Assembly: GCA_949126835.1 (NCBI GenBank)
Contig: OX421497.1
Location: 14,513,679-14,577,678, forward strand
Direction of reading: 5' to 3'
DNA from: Anisus vortex
Taxonomy: Eukaryota; Mollusca; Gastropoda; Planorbidae
DNA length: 64,000 nt
The translations under genes and the position numbers were made by a program. This document shows positions 37,546 to 50,400 of this stretch, one piece after another. How positions within the stretch are numbered: position 1 is the stretch's first letter; each line of letters starts with the position of its first letter. The notes under the pieces are model-generated. The model was not told the DNA's origin, searched no databases, and worked only from the letters and a program-made list of their open reading frames with translations.

Positions 37546-38552
37546 TACTAAAAATAGTATGTTTGGAATTTTCCGTGGCATTTCATTCATTGAGAAAAAA
37601 ATTTGTAGCGTGAATCTCGTAGTAAACAAGTTTTTACTGCTAGACTGTATCGATGCTCCTAACTTAGCCCTTTAAAACGGTACCAAATACATGGCGGAAA
37701 GGCTAAGGGTTATATGTGTTGCTATGTAGTAAAAAAACGCTATAATGTCAGAAAAAAAGGGTAAAGCAATAAAAAAACGCATATAGTGACCTTACAATTT
37801 ATTTTATTTTACAACTTTATAAGCTACATTACTTTAACTCATTAATGGAAAGTTATTCTAAAGTGGTTAATGTATCCGATTTAGTGAAAACCCGAAAAGG
37901 TCTATTTTTTCAGTAAATTCGATACTAAGCCCTACGATCTGCCCAAGTATAATTGAATGTACAATAGCATAACAGTAATATGATTTTTGTAACGTCATAT
38001 ATGCCTTATTTTCTTTTATATATTTGGTAATACGAGTCAAATGGTGAATATTGTTTGTTTTTTTCGCCATGTCTAAAAAGGTTGTAATAATGTTAAATAT
38101 ATTATTGATGGTAAGAGCGTTATAATAGTGGCTAAATGTTAGTTTTTTATGTCTAAAAGCTCCAATAATGCTTTTAAAAAAGCATATAAAGTGCCATGAA
38201 CACACAGTCTTTGCCCTAAACGCGAAAGTGTTTGATTTATAAAAATAAATAATTCTATTTCTAGGCAATACATTTTTGGCGGTGTAAACTAAAACTGATT
38301 AATGTAGGTAAACGAGGGACGATGTGGAGTAAATTGTATCATATAGTTTGAAAAGAAATGTTTACTCTATTATCAGCTGCACTTCAAGGGTGTAAGAAAA
38401 GGATAAAAGGAAAAAGGCAAAATGTGTCGTTACAAACCACGCCCACTTGATGTTCAGTAACTGGGTGACAGTTGACCAGTTGGTCTGTGGGCGTATCTCT
38501 TGCAGCCGCTGGGCAGCAGAATAATGACGTGACGACTAGCACTGCCTATTGC
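37546..38552. other. Gene-less stretch
   Basis: AT-rich sequence. The 133-codon minus frame at 37867-38268 has no recognisable domain, biased AT composition and no splice or start context; I do not call it a gene. Confidence 0.4.
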
Positions 38553-39150
38553 AGGGGTTGGGAACCTATGGCTCGCGAGCCATATGTGGCTCTATTGATG
38601 GATGCATCTGGCTCGCAGACAAATGTTCGATTATAATAAAAATATTATTTATACTCCTTCAATCTAGGCATACATATTAATTGCATATCAATATGTCATT
38701 CTACAAATGAGCTAAAGTCTACTGCAGCTCAGCATCAGAAGTTTTTAAAAGAGATAAACTCCGCTGACCTAAAAGACAGAAAAATAGCAACCCTGCAGTC
38801 ATTGTAATTAAAGGAAAAAAAACTCTTGCCTTACGTCCGAATACAATTCCTGCTGAGATTGTTTAGGTGGTTCTGCCTTATATTGCTTTCGAAAATAGCA
38901 GCTAGGCTCAATGTAAAGTGTTTTTTATTTCCACTGCAATGATCATTTAGATCAGGGCTCGGCAACCTACGGCACGCATGCCAGACTTGTCACGCAGAGT
39001 GGTTCCCAATGGTTCATTGAAGACCTCCAATACGGCAGCACCACTTGAACAATCACATAGCCCATGCGACTCGGTCCGAACACCTCCTTTTGTTGTCTGC
39101 GGACAATCCGCACCCAGATGGTTGGTCTGAGGTCGAGCGAGACTTGCATT
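38553..39150. mobile_element. hAT-related sequence with two hAT-type ends
   Basis: CAGGGGTTGGGAACCTATGG at about 38553 followed by CTCGCGAGCCATATGTGGCT is a typical hAT terminal sequence. A second, CAGGGCTCGGCAACCTACGG with CACGCATGCCAGACTTG, starts at about 38953 and matches the right end of the MITE at 32878-33058. The DNA outside that second end (GATCATTTAGAT, TTATTTCCACTGCAATGATC) also matches the flank of that MITE. Short decayed coding-like words lie between the ends. Borders and duplications were not resolved. Confidence 0.5.
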
Positions 39151-41128
39151 GATTGGTATACAAAGAGATTGTCAGAAAGATATGTCGGCTTTGCTCATTT
39201 TTAGTGCCCGCTCCTTGTGTCCCCAACGACTAGGTTAGATAATGAATTGGGTCATTGTAAGCTCTCCTGTTTTCATTGTTGTCAATTTAGTTGAAGACTA
39301 AATGACAGGTGACCTGGTTGGAAGGGGCGCAGCCTTTGCTTTCATTGAGCAATGAATTTCGATATGACTAAATGGCGTCGCCCTCTGGACCGCCCTCTTT
39401 AGGACCCTAAATTTTAATAAAAACAATTTTTGATTCAGATGTTTTCTTAAACTTTTAGATCTGTACTACGGATATCTGTGTAATAGATATAAATGTACTG
39501 ATTAATAAATATAAATGTACTGTTTAAATATATTTGTTTTAATTCTTCTTAGTGTACATGTCCGCGGGAGGGATTAAGTGTTAATGAGACTTTCTGTCGA
39601 GAGTGGATGGATTAATTGTCGCGTGATGAAGTATCAACATGACTATCTGTCGTGGGGCTAAGTGTCAGGGATTAACTATCGCAGTATCAAATGTCGCGGT
39701 ATCAAATATCACCAAACCAAAAATTGATGTACTTTTCGAAGGAAATGGGTTAGAGGGGGAGAAGAAAGACAACAATTAGCCAAAACTTGTGTCCATAAAA
39801 CTTGACAAATTTCTTATTGATACATTATAATTGTTCATTAGAGCCTGTATTGTCTTGTAAGATAAAAACGTGTATTGCTTCTTTATTGAATTATCTCTAA
39901 AATAACGAGAAGCAATCTGAGTTTTCTTTTAAACATAAAATGTAATAAAAAACCGAAAAGAAAAACAAAGTTAAAAAACACACACTTTAGTTAATTTATT
40001 TTGAAATAATTAATGCGTAATCCATTTGTGACACAACATTGTTTTAAATACAATAAATAGTGTGTGTGTATTATGTTATTTTTTTCTTGATGCCACATTT
40101 AACTGTGAACTTTTACTAGAGCCAAAAATAAATCTGTGTAAAAGTTTACATCTTAAATAAGTGCTCAGCTAAAATTTACAACATTATTACACTTGAACGA
40201 TCACTTGAAATTGTTGGGAATTATAAAGAACACTAAAAAATTCCTTAATTAATTGTCATGTGACTAAGATAACAGACGATTGTCAGCCAGTTATTCCAAT
40301 ACATCAAAATAGGGCTTGTTTCTAAACTAAATTAAATGTTTTATTTAACCTTAATTTGAAGTAAATTTAAATATTAATAGAACCAAATACACTCGTTACA
40401 TTAAATAAATTACAACTACACATTGATTTAGTCTTCATAAAAGATAAATAAAAAAAAATGGAGTTAGTTGAGTTATAGTGTATATTATAGCAGCCCGGTC
40501 ACCACAAAATATTGAATCAATGCTTTTTGTGGATTAGTGTTCAACTTATTATTTCACTGATTCATAATGTTTTATGTGGTAAGTACATTCTAATAATATA
40601 TACATTGAATCATTAATGTTGGATAAATACAATATAATAAAATATAAAACATATACAAACTCTATAAAACAGACAATATAGAACTATTTAAACGAATGAA
40701 ATATTATTACTAAAAGAACATAATATCCGAACAGCTACAAGTAAACGACTGTTGGTTCCTTCTGGTAGAAAATGAAATGGTGAGAAAAAAAAGACAAATG
40801 ATTTTATTGGTTTTGAAACTCAATTAGCGTTTTATTCAATTTGTTTTTTTCTTATTAAAATTATACCATGAATAAATGTAGCAATGGTCCTTTGCTTTGA
40901 AGAGAAACATCGTAATCATAAAAATCTTTTTTTTTTTTGTTTGTTACACATTTTCCTATATTTATTATATTACAGATGTTCTTTCTTTAATTAAGATATT
41001 GCGTCCTACTCTCATTCGTTAACTGAATATGGTCGCATTTTGATATGTGTTTTAAATTATGCTGTTTCTGATTAACATCATTAATTACGGTAAAAATACA
41101 AATTGCCTTGTATTTTATTTGTTTTCAG
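39151..41128. other. Gene-less stretch upstream of copy D
   Basis: No exon was recognised, so the 5' end of copy D is not located. At 39540-39720 a family of related words (GGATTAACTATCGCAGTATC, ATGTCGCGGTATCAAAT) is loosely repeated. The remainder is AT-rich. Confidence 0.4.
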
Positions 41129-44100
41129 AGCAAAGAAGTATGTCTTTTATCTACCGAAAAAATATAAATTATCCTCAACATTTCCTGATGAATGTTTGTG
41201 AAGAGAAAGTCATTCTTATAACGAATGTTAGTGTCTATGTTAGTCAAGTAAGTCCATCTTCAACATGTAGATTATGTCTTTGTGACTGTATATTAATGTG
41301 TTTGAACTTCTTTGTTTAGCTACAATCAGGACATAATGCTATATTGGTGCAAAACTGAAACGATATTTAAATGTATATATATATATAATTAACGACTTTC
41401 CTAAAGTTTAAAAATATTTATAAGGTGTTACGACAAGAATCCCCTTGTGGTCAGAGCCATGTAAATGTTGTTGATAATTCTCGTTAGTCCTAGGGTAGAC
41501 TTTGGTTATTATTATTTATATTTCCGTATTACACGAACTCTCCATATTGTCCTGGACACAAACTCAGGATTTGCGTTCTAACAGTTCCTTTCCTTGACGT
41601 TGTAGTTGTAAATAAATATATTATCGTACTGTAAACAATGAAATAAAAAATAGAATAGTAACTTGACGAGGAAGCTTCAGTGTACATGTTGTTGATAATT
41701 TAATTCAGGTGATAAAGTATGTACAATAAATGTAGTATTTACAGCAATAATAAAATATTGCCAACACAAGTGTCCATAACAAGCTCAAAAGAAAGTATCT
41801 AAAAAACTAACTGCCTTGAAGACACCACGAATCATTAAATACTCGCGGAGAAGAGTGGAGAACAGACCTACTACTAGGAGGGGTGAAAATAATGGTATCA
41901 TTACAAAACTTATAATAAAAATGATAGTTTTAACATAAACTCCCCTGTACGACAAATAATAAACTATTTCTAGCCATTCCGACAATTTGAGGTCGGCACA
42001 AGAGTGGATTCTTAGAATAGTCTAGGCTTTAGTACCTCCCACAAAACTTGCGTTGAGAGAGAGTTGGGCGTTATTAATACATGACAAAGGTAATAAAATA
42101 CTTTAGTTCAAAATATATAGCTGTTTAACACCATATATTTATGTCTCAGGCAGAGAAATATAAATGTAACAAGACGCAATTTAAAAGAAATGTCAGTTGG
42201 AACAATTCTGAAGACAGACAATTCCTAATAAGCCTTAATCGTGAATGCAATGGTAAAAACGAATGCAGACTTCTAGAATCCACACAATTTTATCTTCCAC
42301 TACAATGTGCCATTGGTGAAGTAGACACTGATGGTATTGAGTTGACTTATGAATGTAAACCAATCAGTAAGTTTAATCAGTATTTTATTCGATATTTTAT
42401 TATTCATATAACAAGCAATAAAAAGCAATATTTTCAAACAACAATAAACTATTTTAACATATTAGTAAAGATTTGATATCGTATATAGTTGAAGCATCTA
42501 TAACATATTATATAACAGGTTAGATTGTCACGACCTTTAGGTCAATCCAATCCCTTTGATACTACAGCCGATTTATGGACATTGTCCTGTTTCATCACGA
42601 CCCACAATCCAAGACTTTGTCTCTTCTCACACCCTAAGATTTTATAAATCTGCATTTACATCATCCATCCATCTTTGACTCGGTCTACCCTTAGGCTACT
42701 AGTGGTTAGCTTCCTTAGCATAATTTATTTCAATGAAGCCTTCAAATTATCTGCAATACAGGGTACAATCTATTAAGTACATCCCAGATGTAGTTTGTAT
42801 TAATCTATGCTATTTTTTTTAGCACCAAACAACAAGACTGTATTTGATATGAGCAATGAACACAGCTTTTGGTTGAACGAGGAACTAAATAGACAACTCA
42901 TTTATCTCGTTCTAAAATCACAACTACGATGGAATTACTATCAATGTACAGTGGCCACCAGCAGAGGGAAACTGAGTGCAAACATTTTGCATGTAGATTG
43001 GGGACCTGATTATACTGGCAAAGAATACAATTCTAATAAAGAATGGATTAAAACAAATAAAAAAAACACTATTTGGTGTACTGAGTAAGATTATCCGTAC
43101 ATTGATAGTTTAATTTGAGAGATAGATTTAGGTGACACATACAATTTTATGTGTTTTTTTTTCCGATTAACAAAAACATAAAGACGCTCACATTGCTTAC
43201 ACATAAATGCATACATTACCTACATAATCATGATTACAAAAAACTGAATTTACATGCTTAACTTACTTACATAATTACATACTTACATGTACATGTTTAT
43301 AATACTTACATATACATGCTTACATGGCTTAATAAATGTTTTATGGTTTATATCTTGGCCTAAGATTTGAAAAACATATAGACTTACTGCGTAGTTTGCC
43401 ACAAACTTTACTCTTATTTTATAATAGGCCTACACACTTTAATAGCAATATAAAATTTGGAATACTCAATTTTTTATTTAATAAATTTCAGTTTTCACAT
43501 TAAATCGAACCTTGAGTTTTATGATGAATACATAGTGGAAATCAAAACAAGGTCAAGTCTTGTCTGGATAGAATTAAATGGTTTGTATGAAAGAGATACA
43601 TTATTGCCACATCATTAAACAATGAGTCTAAAGATAATATTCGCATAAAGAGATGTCGTTAATAGTATAGTTAAATAGTATCCCGTCGGACCAAATTGAT
43701 CCATAAGGCCTGTGAAGCAGCGTTCACCAGTTTCTGTGGCCACGGCATAGGCTACTAGGTGATTGTGTGGCCAGCACTATGCACAGCCACCTTTACTTTA
43801 CCCCCAATAAGGTTAGGTACCCATCAGAGCTGGGTAGACACAGAGACACCCGCCAGACTCGGGAAATAATCCCAACCTTCACCAAGATTCGAACCCAGTT
43901 CCTTGACTATGCCAACCGAACGCTTCCACTTTGCCCCTGTCGTTGATAGTATTCGAAATATATCTCGATGATAGTCTATCATTTAAACGACAGGTTCTCA
44001 ACCTGGAGTACGCATTTGAACACTCAAAGGTACGCAAACAATTAAAGGGAATTAAGAGTTCAACTCACGAATAGTCCTATTACAAAGTATCTTTGAAAGG

Positions 44101-44384
44101 GATCAAGCTAAAAGCCAATAAATGTTAATATACATTTTACATTCATTCACATTGTTTTGATCATACATTTTAAAATAAATTTTAGGGACTGGTGGTGCGG
44201 CAGGGAAAATTACGAGTTATTTGTAAATGAAAATTGTGTTCAAATGGTATGATTGGGGGAAAAGTTTAAGAACCTCTGATTTCACTTGATGTTCCGCCTT
44301 TTGTTTCAGTTTACGGTTCACTGAATGTTTACTGTTCATCACATAAAAGTAGTGCTGAAATACAAACAAGTACAACTGAATCAG
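41129..44384 (+). CDS. Receptor-family copy D: divergent paralog, partial
   Basis: Exons are at 41129-41247, 42150-42366, about 42823-43084, 43492-43580 and 44310-44384, with phases 0, 1, 2, 1, 1, the same series as copy C. The first two again carry six cysteines (MNVCEEK, YKCNK, RECNGKNEC, LQC, YECKP), including the ECNGKxxC core of SUEL-type lectins. Exon 3 keeps KTVFDMS and NILHVDW, which match VFDIKS and LLHLEFY in the other copies. Exon 4 ends VWIELN, matching LWMEIE. The fifth exon is Ser/Thr-rich (STTES), as expected of a juxtamembrane stalk. Protein identity to copies A-C is low outside these motifs, so this is an old paralog. A hydrophobic stretch (MYVIFYAYLVISSLLFMLVH, about 44447-44506) lies in a compatible phase but would need a 43-bp intron, so the membrane exon is not settled. 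The signal-peptide exon was not identified. Confidence 0.68.
41426..41712 (-). mobile_element. Truncated LTR, same family as the solo LTR at 59501
   Basis: Read on the minus strand it matches about 60485-60728, the 3' part of the solo LTR. Shared words are CTTCCTCGTCAAGTTACTAT, AACGTCAAGGAAAGGAACTG, TTAGAACGCAAATCCTGAGT and GTTGATAATTATC-like sequence, ending in CGTAACA. It lies in the intron of copy D between its first two visible exons. Confidence 0.75.
43683..43945 (-). mobile_element. tRNA-derived SINE in intron of copy D
   Basis: On the minus strand the head has an A-box-like GGGGCAAAGTGGAAGCG and a B box CTGGGTTCGAATC. The body contains GTCTACCCAGCTCTGATGGG, AGTGCTGGCCACACAATCAC and GGATCAATTTGGTCCGACGG. 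It is related to the SINEs at 32284 and 25390, and sits between the fourth and fifth visible exons of copy D. Confidence 0.75.
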
Positions 44385-44544
44385 GTAATGTTTTATATAG
44401 TAGCTTTACAAAACTTCACAAAGACAGTTGAAATCAAACCAAAAACGATGTATGTCATATTTTACGCATATCTAGTAATTTCAAGTTTACTGTTTATGCT
44501 TGTTCATGTCGTCACGCTTCAACGCCCCCCCCCCCATTGTTAAT

Positions 44545-46054
44545 TTATAGTCTATTAGTCTATTGTATTGCAACTTTAGGCCGCCACGCTTCAGAGAACA
44601 CAAAAACTTAAAAAAATATTTTTTTCGAATTTTCATATATTTTTTTAATTTTCTTTTGCGCATAAAGTTATTGTTTTTTTTTTATAATGGACTTAAAGGT
44701 GTTTATTTCTATGTGTCTTCCAGAGATATTTTTTCCCCAAAACTTAGTCATACAGATGGTATATAAGGGCCAGACTGTTAACGAGTTTTTTTGTTTTTGT
44801 ACTAGTCCTCGGAGTAGTAGGCCTATAGCGTCAATCATTTTACTATTTTATGCAATCTTTTAGTACGATTGTATTATTTAACAAGGCCTTGAATATTTAT
44901 ATATATTTGGAATTCTAAGGTAGATGATGTGTTGTTTTTATTTATGTTATTTCTATTTTGGTAATTAATTGTACAAATAACGTTTTTAAAATGTCAGTGC
45001 CATGGTATCTTAACCCCTGACTTCCTTTGTAATTTTTGTTCCGTTTTTATTTCTTGCTCATTTGAAATACCGAATTTGTATAGATTTTCGGTTTTAAATG
45101 ATATTACTCTTTTCTATATTGCGTTGTTAAGTAACGAGCTAAGTCATTTTTTAAATTAAATTAAATAAAATAAATACTTTATACTTGCTAAACCTCTATC
45201 TTGAATCTTAAATAAAACTGTGTTGTTACAGGTTTTGTAGAATACGACATACATTTTTGTCAAGTCTTTTCTGTGAGCAGTCTCCCATTATTCACTATAA
45301 ATCCTTATATAAAGTTGGACAACACATTGTCTAGTGAATATTGCATGTTTAGAAAATGGTGAAATTTTAGGACAACGTAACCAAAGAGGGCAATAGAGTG
45401 ATACAATACAGCAAGATGTTGAACTTGCAGGGCCCGCGAGAGAAAAATAATAGGTGTAGCGAGACCTTTTCTGGGCCCTTCTTTCCAACACTAGTCATAT
45501 ATCATATCTAGATGATTTATTTGCATTACATACGTTTTGAGAGATCATGGTTTAAAAGGTCCGTGAACCGTTTTGTCAAATTGTCATAAGGGTTACCATT
45601 AGAATGTTTAAATGTTTAACGCATGTAAATATTAAAATAATATGTTTTCAAGTTATGTTTTTTAAAGTGACGATAAAACGTGTTTGTCTAAGTTGCGTGG
45701 GAAATAGATTTTAAGCTATCGGGCTACGTAAACACCAAGATATTTTTCCGCAACCAGAAACCTAACCCCATATATGGTGGAAAAACTAATCCATATTTGG
45801 ATGTTTTGATACACTTCCTTTTTGTAAATTAAATAGTCTAGTCTTTTTTGAGAGCAGTATGAAAGTTAGAAAAGTGGAAAAAAATGCACGTTTTAATCTC
45901 TTTGAAATAAATTAATTTCATAAAGACTATATATAAGAGACAAGCGTTCATTTGCGATCATCTTTTAAATTCAAATTCAAATTATATTACAATAAAGATG
46001 TAGTAATATTCAGTAAGTATTTTAAAAAAAAAAGATGTATAAACGAATATTTTT
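44545..46054. other. Gene-less stretch between copies D and C
   Basis: No exon of either gene could be assigned. A TATA-like CTATATATAAGAGAC at about 45929 lies next to the conserved flank of copy C and is a promoter candidate only. The 67-codon minus frame at 45288-45491 lacks any recognisable domain. Confidence 0.35.
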
Positions 46055-46195
46055 GCCTCATAACACGAAATCTGTAAAGTGTTATTGTGTAAATCATATA
46101 AAATTTATTTAATCAGGATTTCGTGGATTTATACAATAGTAAGAAACATTACAATATTGTTATATTTGGTGCAATCAAACCAAGGTAATGTAATA
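46055..46195 (+). repeat. Conserved 5'-flanking block of copy C
   Basis: Inverted relative to the blocks at 11870-12030 and 25738-25870, matching the opposite orientation of copy C. Shared words are TTTTTGCCTCATA, TGTAAAGTG, CGTGGATTTATA and AACATTACAATATTGTTAT. Confidence 0.5.
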
Positions 46196-46284
46196 AACGT
46201 ATAAAGTAATTGTCCCTAATAATTATTTTTTGTACCGAAACAATCTTTTGATATAGAAAACTGGTCTAGTAGACACATTTGTAT

Positions 46285-46350
46285 AAAGGATTGTGGTCTA
46301 GAGGCAGAACGTTTGCTTTGTCAATCCAAAGTCCACAGGTTTAAATAGGT
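46285..46350 (+). mobile_element. SINE head fragment
   Basis: GGATTGTGGTCTAGAGGCAG followed by AACGTTTGCTTTGTCAATCC and a decayed B box (CAGGTTTAAAT) resembles the tRNA-like head of the SINE at 25390-25612. The body is missing. Confidence 0.5.
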
Positions 46351-47032
46351 ACTCAAAACTGATTTTGATTTTTCAAGCTATTGAGATTTGTTAATGCTTA
46401 ATAGAAAGACAAAATGATTCTAAGAACTTTGATACCAATTTTATGACTGTATGTTATTTTTTTTAAGAAAGTTATGAAATTTTGAAATTGTACAAGTGGG
46501 TTACCTTTAGCCACATCACAAAGTCCAATTTTTAGAAGTCATTATCTCAAAAATTATATTGGCTATGGTTAAGTTACTTTGTTAACAAACACAAAAGTTT
46601 GTAGAAAAGTGACCCAATTTTTTCCGTGAATGTGGTGCATTTGAAAAATATAAAAATGTTGATGTAAAATTTTTTTTTTTTACTTTTTACAGTTTTTTTC
46701 AAGGGAGACAAAAAACGTAAATCTGACCTATTTTTAAAAAATCTCTAAAAATTACCTAATTGTAGTTGAAGTTTATGTTATATATCAAATTGAAGGTAAT
46801 TCAATGTTCTATAGAGATCTACTAAATTGGCACTGTTTTAAATTATCAAAATGTCATTATTTGTATTGAAACAAAGTGTTCTAGCAAACATTTTCGTTTT
46901 TTAGTCATTTATAAATATTCGTCAAAATTTAACAAATCTTTGAAAATCTACAAATAATACATCAATTTAAAGTTCATTTAAAGTACACAACTTTTATAGT
47001 ACAAAAAATGTACTATATAAATAGTTATAATA

Positions 47033-47355
47033 ATAATAATAATAATAACGGTGCTTATATAGCGCATATCCCGTTGGTGACAGTTCTATGCGCAGACGAC
47101 AGTTACAGAATACAGACAGACAACGAAATATGTAGTAATAGGCTAATTCTGCTGACGAAATAAGTGAGTCTTCAGCCGGCTCCTGAAGGTGTCATAGCTA
47201 GGGCTCTGGCGAAGCTGTAGTGGGAGGTGATTCCAGGCGGACGGTCCTGCGTAGGAAAATGAACGTTCGCCAGCGGACACTAGCATCACACGACAATAAT
47301 GTACTTGAAAGTAAAAGAAACAAAAGCAGTTTTTATATAGTGTAGACTCGAGCAT
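47033..47355 (-). mobile_element. CR1/jockey-type LINE 3' end
   Basis: The minus frame 47143-47355 ends in RSFSYAGPSAWNHLPLQLRQ and then SRLKTHLF, the conserved C-terminus of such ORF2 proteins. After the stop comes the 3' segment (GTCGTCTGCGCATAGAACTG, CAACGGGATATG, TATATAAGCACCG) and a TTA/ATT tail, the same as at 3890-3985. It is a severely 5'-truncated insertion upstream of copy C. Confidence 0.8.
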
Positions 47356-47359
47356 TAAA

Positions 47360-49625
47360 CATTAAATAAGGCAAGTTAGTACATTATTTAATAATACACA
47401 TTTTAAGGTAACAGTTATACGTGTTTTATTTTAAAGAGAAAGTTTTCAAAAGTTAATTAAAGGTTTAAAATAACAACCATTGTTAGCTTAAGACCACGTG
47501 TTAGGTTAAGATCATTTATCCTATTGATAGTAGTAACAATAATAATAATAATCCGTTTTATCCCATAACTAAAAACAAAATATATTATTACAATATAAAC
47601 TTAAAACTGTTCAATATATTACTTGTACATATGATTTGATTTTGTTTCTCTAATTTTTTTTCATTGGTATAAAGTATAAAGACCTATATCTAATGGTCCT
47701 TTATAACACTAACCAAGAACGCCTATCACAAGCATTATATTCTAAGATGAAGTTTTTTGTATAGATAAATATTTAAAGAATCACATTTTTAGTTTCACTA
47801 TTGATATTTCGAAAACAGATTAATTGTTCAGTAGTTTAGGGGAAAATTGTGCATTATTTGAGAATTAGCCCCGTTCGTTCATTATTGCACTACTAGTTGT
47901 GTTCGCTGACTACCTATCTTTCCTACTTTTCACTATTTGACACCCCACTACGCTACTAGTAATAATAAATTTTTACCTCATACACTTTTATTTTAATTAT
48001 ACATTAACAATTATAAAACATATCTCTTATATCGACCTAATTTTAACTTTCATCTATTAGTAGTTAGCACAAATATATTTGTTTTAATATCAGAACAAAC
48101 CGTCTTTTCCACCGCTTGCCGTGCACGTTTCGCCCCCCCCCACACATATATAGTGTACGATTCTACCCTATGTTCCCCTCCCCAACCCTACTATTTTGTT
48201 TTTATTTGGTCTAGATCAGAATACAGAGGGTATATGCATAAAGTCCACGAAGTTGGCAATGCAGTAAAATCTATTATTTTAATGGCAGGCTGTTGATGAA
48301 TGAATAAGTATAAACGCATGAAAATTTATAAATAAAATATATATTTAATTTAAATGTTATTATAAGTGTGTAAAACTACTAAATTTTATACTTCATTCGT
48401 TTAATTCATAATATTTTCCATAGCTTCTCTAGTCCACCAAAGGTCAAATTTAGCATTGTTTACATTGACAACATATTGAAGATACCGTTTGCATGTCAAT
48501 TTACATATTATAATATCATTTCCTGGAAATAAAAAGTATCAATTCAATATCTTTAGCATATCTACTTTAAAATAAATGTAATTTTAGTTTATTTTATGAC
48601 CAAAAAAAATTAGTCTTATCCTTAAACTTAATAGGGGTTTGGAGACTCGAGAACAAGTGATTTAAGGTGGTAAATCTAAAACAATTTTATTTTAAAAAAA
48701 ATCTATAATAATATATACATACATTTTTTAACATAAAATTCATTTTATATTATTAATCTATGATACTGAATAGTTTTACCTAACTACTAAAGTGATAAGA
48801 TCCGATACGACGCCTTTATTGGTAACGACCCTACAAATAGCGGAGATCGCGGCAGACATGTTTTTACGGCAGTAAAATACTATTTCATAGGGTTTACCTT
48901 GCGCATTGGGCAAAATGTGCCATAATATATAGACTAATAATTATTTCAGAACATTACAGGAAAATGGACCAGCTTTTTCATGGTGTTTATAAAAAATCTT
49001 AAAAATGATTTTTTCTTAAAAAATAAACAATTTTTCTTAGATAATTTAACTATTAAAAATGTTTAACATAAACAATCAATTTTAAATGCATATGGTGATA
49101 AAAGCCATTTATTCCTGTACAATCGAGTGAAAAAAATTATCTTTCTATCATGAATGGCACATTTTGCCTACACGATTTAGTACAAGAGGTGTCGAAAATT
49201 TTAAAACGCGCAAAAAACGGAAGCCAGTTTTGAGTACCTAGTTTAAATCAAGGTAAACACGAACAAATTTACCCGCTACTCTAACCACGAGTCTAACCAG
49301 CCATGATGGGTACCGGACACTAGTCAGGGAAACTTTAAAAAAGCTTTTTGTATGCCATGGCTACACTAAGTATTTGTGGTAAACTCACTAGAGATGCAAC
49401 CGCTCAGTCTGGTGCCATGGCAATTACTTACAATGGCTCCAGCCTATAAACCACAATTAATCCTGGCTCATTGCGGTGCTCACAAATGAATGAAGGATGT
49501 ATGATTGTACTTAAATTTGTATCTTTTCATTAATGTATACACATGAATGTATTTACTTTTTCTATTATCACTGTGTACATGTGTATATATATACATTACT
49601 ATACAAACATAGTTTTCTGTTTTTG
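47360..49625. other. Gene-less stretch
   Basis: AT-rich; no exon or named element recognised. Two segments near 48830-48900 and 49140-49160 share words with 62640-62780 (CTTATCACTT, GCCTTTATTGG against complement), suggesting a dispersed repeat, but I could not bound it. Confidence 0.3.
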
Positions 49626-49629
49626 TACA

Positions 49630-50400
49630 TTTAAGATGCTTCCACCCCCCCCCTTTTTTTTTCCATGTCTCCACCGTCAACAGTGTTACCCCCCCCCAGC
49701 CCCGCCCTAGCCAAGACTAGCTCTCCCCTGATCCCCCCCCCCCGCTACCGACCACTGGTCAAGATATTATGCAAATTGCATTTACATGCGAAATTCCTAC
49801 AGTCGGGCTGGTGGGCGGTGAAACCACACCCCTCCCTTTCCCAACATTCCCCCTGTAAACCAACACGTACGCAACAGCTCTCGGCAGGACTTATGTAATC
49901 TCCCGATCATCCTCCTCTCCTTCTCCCATCTCCCATACCCGTGACACATCACTAAAGACGTGGGCAGATCGCCCCTCACCACCATTGCCCCTACCTCTAC
50001 AGAGGGCACTTCTTAGTTAGGATAGAACAGAAAAACGGGCATTGGGGTCGTAGACAAGGAACACGTCAGTCCTGCCTTTCGGCCGGTCCAATTATATTGA
50101 TACACTGTAATTTGTATTGTGGATTACCTCTGCCCTTCATCACTTATGCCTAAATAAACAGTATTTGAAATTCATCCCGGCATTGAATCAATCATTGTTC
50201 TTGTATCTGCTTATGTATTAGCATTCGTGTCTTGTAGTAGTAGGATTACTATAACCAATACAGCGCCCATGTTAGCCACGTGGAATACGGATTAAAATAT
50301 AAACAATTCTAAGGCCCAACGTCACTGTGACATCGCAATAATCAGCCTCTACACGAGCCAAATAACCACGTAGATAGCCCGCTACGCTACAGTATTCAAT
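49630..50400 (+). other. C-rich LTR-like segment, no gene
   Basis: Homopolymer C tracts, a CCAATTATATTGATA stretch, AATAAA at about 50153 and an end reading CTACGCTACA give the look of a decayed LTR similar in style to the solo LTR at 23535. The left border and target duplication were not found. Frames on both strands here reflect composition only. Confidence 0.3.

Noticed and set aside
37867..38268. 133-codon minus-strand ORF
   Set aside because: AT-biased, no domain, no supporting context or homologous copy in the window.
42510..42720. Possible LINE C-terminal fragment on the minus strand (RVDRVKDGWMM)
   Set aside because: Only a dozen residues look familiar; too short to support.
49665..50009. 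Proline-rich frames in the C-rich region
   Set aside because: They follow from homopolymer C tracts; frames are open on both strands for compositional reasons.
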